From Pseudomonas sp. NFIX28 (GTDB lineage Bacteria; Pseudomonadota; Gammaproteobacteria; Pseudomonadales; Pseudomonadaceae): DNA of 64,000 nucleotides. The notes beneath the pieces were generated by a model. The model did not search any database. It was not told the DNA's origin and worked only from the letters and a program-made list of their open reading frames with translations. A program made the position numbers and the translations under genes. Below are positions 61,680 through 64,000 of this stretch, one piece after another (position 1 is the first letter of the stretch; each line of letters begins with the position of its first letter). The DNA is taken from NCBI RefSeq assembly GCF_900107395.1, contig NZ_FNPW01000001.1:190074-254073 (forward strand), written 5' to 3'.

Positions 61680-62599
61680 GCCGCGATCTTCTAGTGGGCC
61701 TTTCCCTCGCTTTGTTGGCGGCCCAGGCCCATGGCGCCGTAGCCGTCATGGAAGACCAGACGCAGTTGCAAGAGCCGCCGGTGAGCGCTGCCCATCCGCA
61801 GTATTTCCAGCCCCCGGCGGAAAGCGAACTGCCCGACAATGCCTACGGCAAGATGGTCCGCGATGGTTATGCGCTGTTTGTCGACACCAAGCGCCTGGCG
61901 CCGCAGTTCGTCGGCAACGGGCTCAATTGCAGCAACTGCCACCTCGACCAGGGGCGGCTGGCCAACTCCGCGCCGCTGTGGGGCGCCTATCCGATGTACC
62001 CGGCCTATCGCAAGAAAAACGACAAGGTCAATACCTACGCCGAACGCTTGCAGGGCTGCTTCCAGTTCAGCATGAACGGCACGCCGCCGGCCGCCGACAG
62101 CTACGAGATCACCGCCTTGTCGGTGTATTCCTACTGGCTGGCGAGCAAGGCGCCGATCGCTGTCGAATTGCCTGGGCGTGGCTACCCCGAAGTGCCGCAG
62201 CCAAAGCAGGGCTACGACCTGGCTCGTGGCGAACAGGTATACCGGGCGCAATGCGCGGTCTGCCATGGCGATGGCGGCCAGGGCCAGAAGGTCGGCGCGG
62301 ACTATGTCATGCCGCCGCTCTGGGGCAAGGACTCGTATAACTGGGGCGCCGGCATGCACCGGATCAACACCGCGGCATCCTTTATCAAATACAACATGCC
62401 CCTGGGCAAGGCCGGCAGCTTGAGCGACCAGCAGGCCTGGGATGTGGCGGCGTTCGTCAATCGGCACGAGCGGCCGCAAGACCCGCGCCTGGTGGAGGGT
62501 TCCATCGAGAAGACCCGGCTCAAGTTCCACGCCAACGACGGGGTCAATCTCTATGGCCAGACGGTAGATGGCGTGCTGATTGGCCAAGGCATCCGATAA
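61676..62599 (+). CDS. Diheme cytochrome c, TsdA-like
   Basis: 307 residues from the ATG at 61676. Signal peptide ending AHG, two heme motifs CSNCH and CAVCH. GNGLNCSNCHLDQGRLANSA, YPAYRKKNDKVNTYAERL, GCFQFSMNG and ITALSVYSYWLASKAPI follow the pattern of thiosulphate dehydrogenase TsdA and relatives, in which the catalytic heme has a Cys ligand. Whether this is the true enzyme is not certain. Coupled to the c4-like gene, its likely electron acceptor. Confidence 0.87.
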   Translation: MSRDLLVGLSLALLAAQAHGAVAVMEDQTQLQEPPVSAAHPQYFQPPAESELPDNAYGKMVRDGYALFVDTKRLAPQFVGNGLNCSNCHLDQGRLANSAPLWGAYPMYPAYRKKNDKVNTYAERLQGCFQFSMNGTPPAADSYEITALSVYSYWLASKAPIAVELPGRGYPEVPQPKQGYDLARGEQVYRAQCAVCHGDGGQGQKVGADYVMPPLWGKDSYNWGAGMHRINTAASFIKYNMPLGKAGSLSDQQAWDVAAFVNRHERPQDPRLVEGSIEKTRLKFHANDGVNLYGQTVDGVLIGQGIR

Positions 62600-62618
62600 A
62601 CTGTCGGCCATTGTCAAA

Positions 62619-62658
62619 GATGCCGTCGAAATCCAGGTTTCGGCGGCATCGTTTTTTT
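62619..62658 (+). terminator. Terminator after the cytochrome operon
   Basis: GATGCCGTCGAAA / TTTCGGCGGCATC, 13-bp stem with one T.G pair, followed by GTTTTTTT. Confidence 0.88.
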
Positions 62659-62668
62659 GGGAGAAAGC

Positions 62669-62899
62669 ATGAAGCGCGAACAAGTCCGGGAGAGGCATGC
62701 AGAGGGTCATATCTCTGCGACCCATGTGATTCAGAATCCGGCGAATTCCGGGGAATGGATCGTATTCTTCAAGAAAAGCGCGGGGCGCAGTTATTTTCTT
62801 GTGGATGACAACGATGAAGTCGAGTCATTCGGCCGGCTGGACGACCTGATCGAGACCATTCGCAACCTGGGCATCAAGTTTGCCGAGATTCATATGTAG
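62669..62899 (+). CDS. Small hypothetical protein
   Basis: 76 residues from the ATG at 62669, GGGAGAAAGC upstream. KREQVRERHAEGHISATHVI, GEWIVFFKKSAGRSYFLVDD and a C-terminal helix (LDDLIETIRNLG): a strand-strand-helix small protein. No signal peptide. Family not recognised, although the layout recalls small plasmid or phage replication-related proteins. Confidence 0.75.
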   Translation: MKREQVRERHAEGHISATHVIQNPANSGEWIVFFKKSAGRSYFLVDDNDEVESFGRLDDLIETIRNLGIKFAEIHM

Positions 62900-62914
62900 C
62901 CAGGCGCTCGCCTG

Positions 62915-63196
62915 TTACTTGCAGACCACCACCACGCTGCGGCTTTTATAGTTGCCGACGTCTGCGCCCAGGGTCTTGTCGCGTTCCTCGAGCGACGGCG
63001 TGCCGTCGGTGCCGATGATCCGATAGCCGGTGCCGGCACAGGAGGCGTCGGCTTTTTCATAGCAACTGGCCCAGGAGCTGGCTTCGCCGGAACAGTCGAT
63101 GCTCAGGCCTTGCTCGCCGTTCTCCAGGTAGGTGTCGGAAACGGTGGCGCAGCCAGTCAGGGCCAGTGCCGCGGTCAGTGCCAGAAGTTTGTGCAT
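62915..63196 (-). CDS. Small lipoprotein
   Basis: 93 residues from the ATG at 63196 (the frame is open to 63319 without a site). Lipobox LTGC, then SDTYLENGEQGLSIDCSGEA, SWASCYEKADASCAGTGYRI and an end at VVVVCK. Four Cys in the mature part may form disulphides. The pattern is common in Pseudomonas small outer-membrane lipoproteins of unknown function. Confidence 0.8.
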   Translation of the reverse strand: MHKLLALTAALALTGCATVSDTYLENGEQGLSIDCSGEASSWASCYEKADASCAGTGYRIIGTDGTPSLEERDKTLGADVGNYKSRSVVVVCK

Positions 63197-63305
63197 GGTG
63201 TGGTCGTCGTCGAGAAGTTGAGCCCCGGGGGAGGGCTGGACACCCTTGGCGGGCGTCTGGGGCGAAATGCTATAGCGAACCGCCACTGCGGTATAGATCG
63301 GCATG

Positions 63306-63333
63306 AAAAAGCCCTGCACGGGGCAGGGCTTTT
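63306..63333 (-). terminator. Terminator of the 63350-63538 gene
   Basis: AAAAAGCCCTGC / GCAGGGCTTTT; on the minus strand it follows the stop of the small gene by about 17 bases. Confidence 0.85.
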
Positions 63334-63349
63334 CGGTGCAGGGCCTGTA

Positions 63350-63538
63350 TCAGGACTTGGGGCTGCGACGCGCCGAAGCGTGGCCTGCAGAATCTTCGAA
63401 CACCGATGCCACCTCGACCGCCATCGCCTCGCTGGCGAAGGGGCCGGCGACGTTTTCGCCCTGGGCACTGACCAGCCACCACTGGCCATCTTTCAATTGT
63501 TGGATCTGGTAACCGTTTACGCTTTTTGTAGCCGACAT
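63350..63538 (-). CDS. Small hypothetical protein
   Basis: 62 residues, GAGGCAGATAG before the ATG. VNGYQIQQLKDGQWWLVSAQ, then GPFASEAMAVEVASVF: a short strand-strand-helix protein, comparable in plan to the DUF2188-like protein at 48305. Terminator directly downstream. Function unknown. Confidence 0.75.
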   Translation of the reverse strand: MSATKSVNGYQIQQLKDGQWWLVSAQGENVAGPFASEAMAVEVASVFEDSAGHASARRSPKS

Positions 63539-63846
63539 CTATCTGCCTCGTTGGCGGGGTTCAAGGGCGCCATGATAGCGATAAATCAGCGCTTATAAAG
63601 AGTGCCGGCAAGGGCTCGAGCACAGAAACATCAAGGCTTTGCGGCCGTGCGGCGGTTTACGGCGCAGGGTATCTGTACGATGCTGCACAGCTAACTGCGC
63701 AGCGGCCGCGGATTGGGTCTGCGGAACTATCGGCAGCAATATTCCTCTTAGATGGCAGCGGTTAGCCACCGCGGCCCATTGTAAGGTGCACGCGGCCTGA
63801 TTAGACTGCGCCGAAATTCGTACGTACAGCCCTTTTAAGGACTCAT
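63539..63846. other. Intergenic region before galU
   Basis: About 300 bp that should hold the galU promoter and leader. I see no gene, clear operator or RNA structure beyond AT-rich patches (ACGGCGCAGG and on are not diagnostic). Confidence 0.5.
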
Positions 63847-64000
63847 ATGATCAAGAAATGCTTGTTCCCAGCAGCCGGTTACGGTACTCGCTTCCTGCCA
63901 GCGACTAAAGCCATGCCCAAAGAAATGCTGCCGGTGGTGAACAAGCCACTGATCCAGTATGGCGTTGAAGAAGCACTGGACGCCGGCCTGAACGAAATCT
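63847..64000 (+). CDS. galU: UTP-glucose-1-phosphate uridylyltransferase (3' partial)
   Basis: The first 51 codons are present; the rest lies beyond the window. [20 protein letters not shown] holds the nucleotide-binding GxGTRFLPxTK motif, then [20 protein letters not shown], identical in form to Pseudomonas GalU. The enzyme makes UDP-glucose for lipopolysaccharide and other polysaccharides. AAGGA lies 7 bases before the ATG. Confidence 0.97.
   Translation, partial: MIKKCLFPAAGYGTRFLPATKAMPKEMLPVVNKPLIQYGVEEALDAGLNEI

Overview
The window is a Pseudomonas chromosome segment, most likely from the P. fluorescens complex; I cannot fix the species. Evidence is the overall gene style, modABC, ada-alkB, galU, CigR, OsmE and DUF6021-type proteins, REP-type palindromes, and a tRNA-Cys/tRNA-Leu locus. 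Four regions can be told apart.

Region 1 (1-24229) is the right part of an integrated lambda-like siphophage. It reads left to right: head genes (DnaT-like protein, scaffold, major capsid, connectors), tail tube, tail assembly chaperone with a programmed -1 frameshift, tape measure, tail-tip genes in the lambda order M-L-K-I-J, fibre genes, muralytic protein, and an Rz/Rz1 spanin pair. Accessory (moron) genes sit at 464-907, between K and I (11613-13903), between I and J (14608-15057) and after lysis (21894-23925). They include a candidate HEPN (AbiU2-like) defence protein, an SRAP/HMCES-type protein, lipoproteins, and a coiled-coil gene behind a perfect LexA box. The prophage ends at an attR made of the 3' part of a tRNA-Cys gene plus its terminator (24182-24269).

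Region 2 (24230-27847) looks like the relic of an older element that used the same site: the tail end of a GH19-type endolysin, a second intact Rz/Rz1 pair, an orphan fimbrial adhesin, a YceK-like lipoprotein, a small gene related to one just left of attR, and a decayed second tRNA-Cys/terminator copy. An intact tRNA-Leu(UAA) follows.

Region 3 (28303-42024) holds a regulon and an adhesin array. A TetR regulator is followed by a FadL-type porin, an outer-membrane efflux lipoprotein and an MFP-RND pair. Three near-perfect palindromes (GTGACCATW-N6-WATGGTCAC) stand before the three target transcripts, and a weaker one stands before tetR. Four more orphan two-domain fimbrial adhesins follow; the last three are about 1.35-kb tandem duplications with nearly identical pilin domains and diverged N-terminal domains. 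No chaperone or usher gene is present.

Region 4 (42398-64000) is ordinary chromosome: small secreted and membrane proteins, a CigR-like protein, OsmE, a 240-bp tandem REP array (48629-49420), a YbjQ-family protein, topoisomerase IB, modABC, a nitronate monooxygenase, an AcuI-like reductase, a GyrI-like protein, an ada-alkB-2OG oxygenase alkylation-repair cluster (Ada lacks three of four N-terminal zinc ligands), two multiheme cytochromes c, and the start of galU at the right edge.
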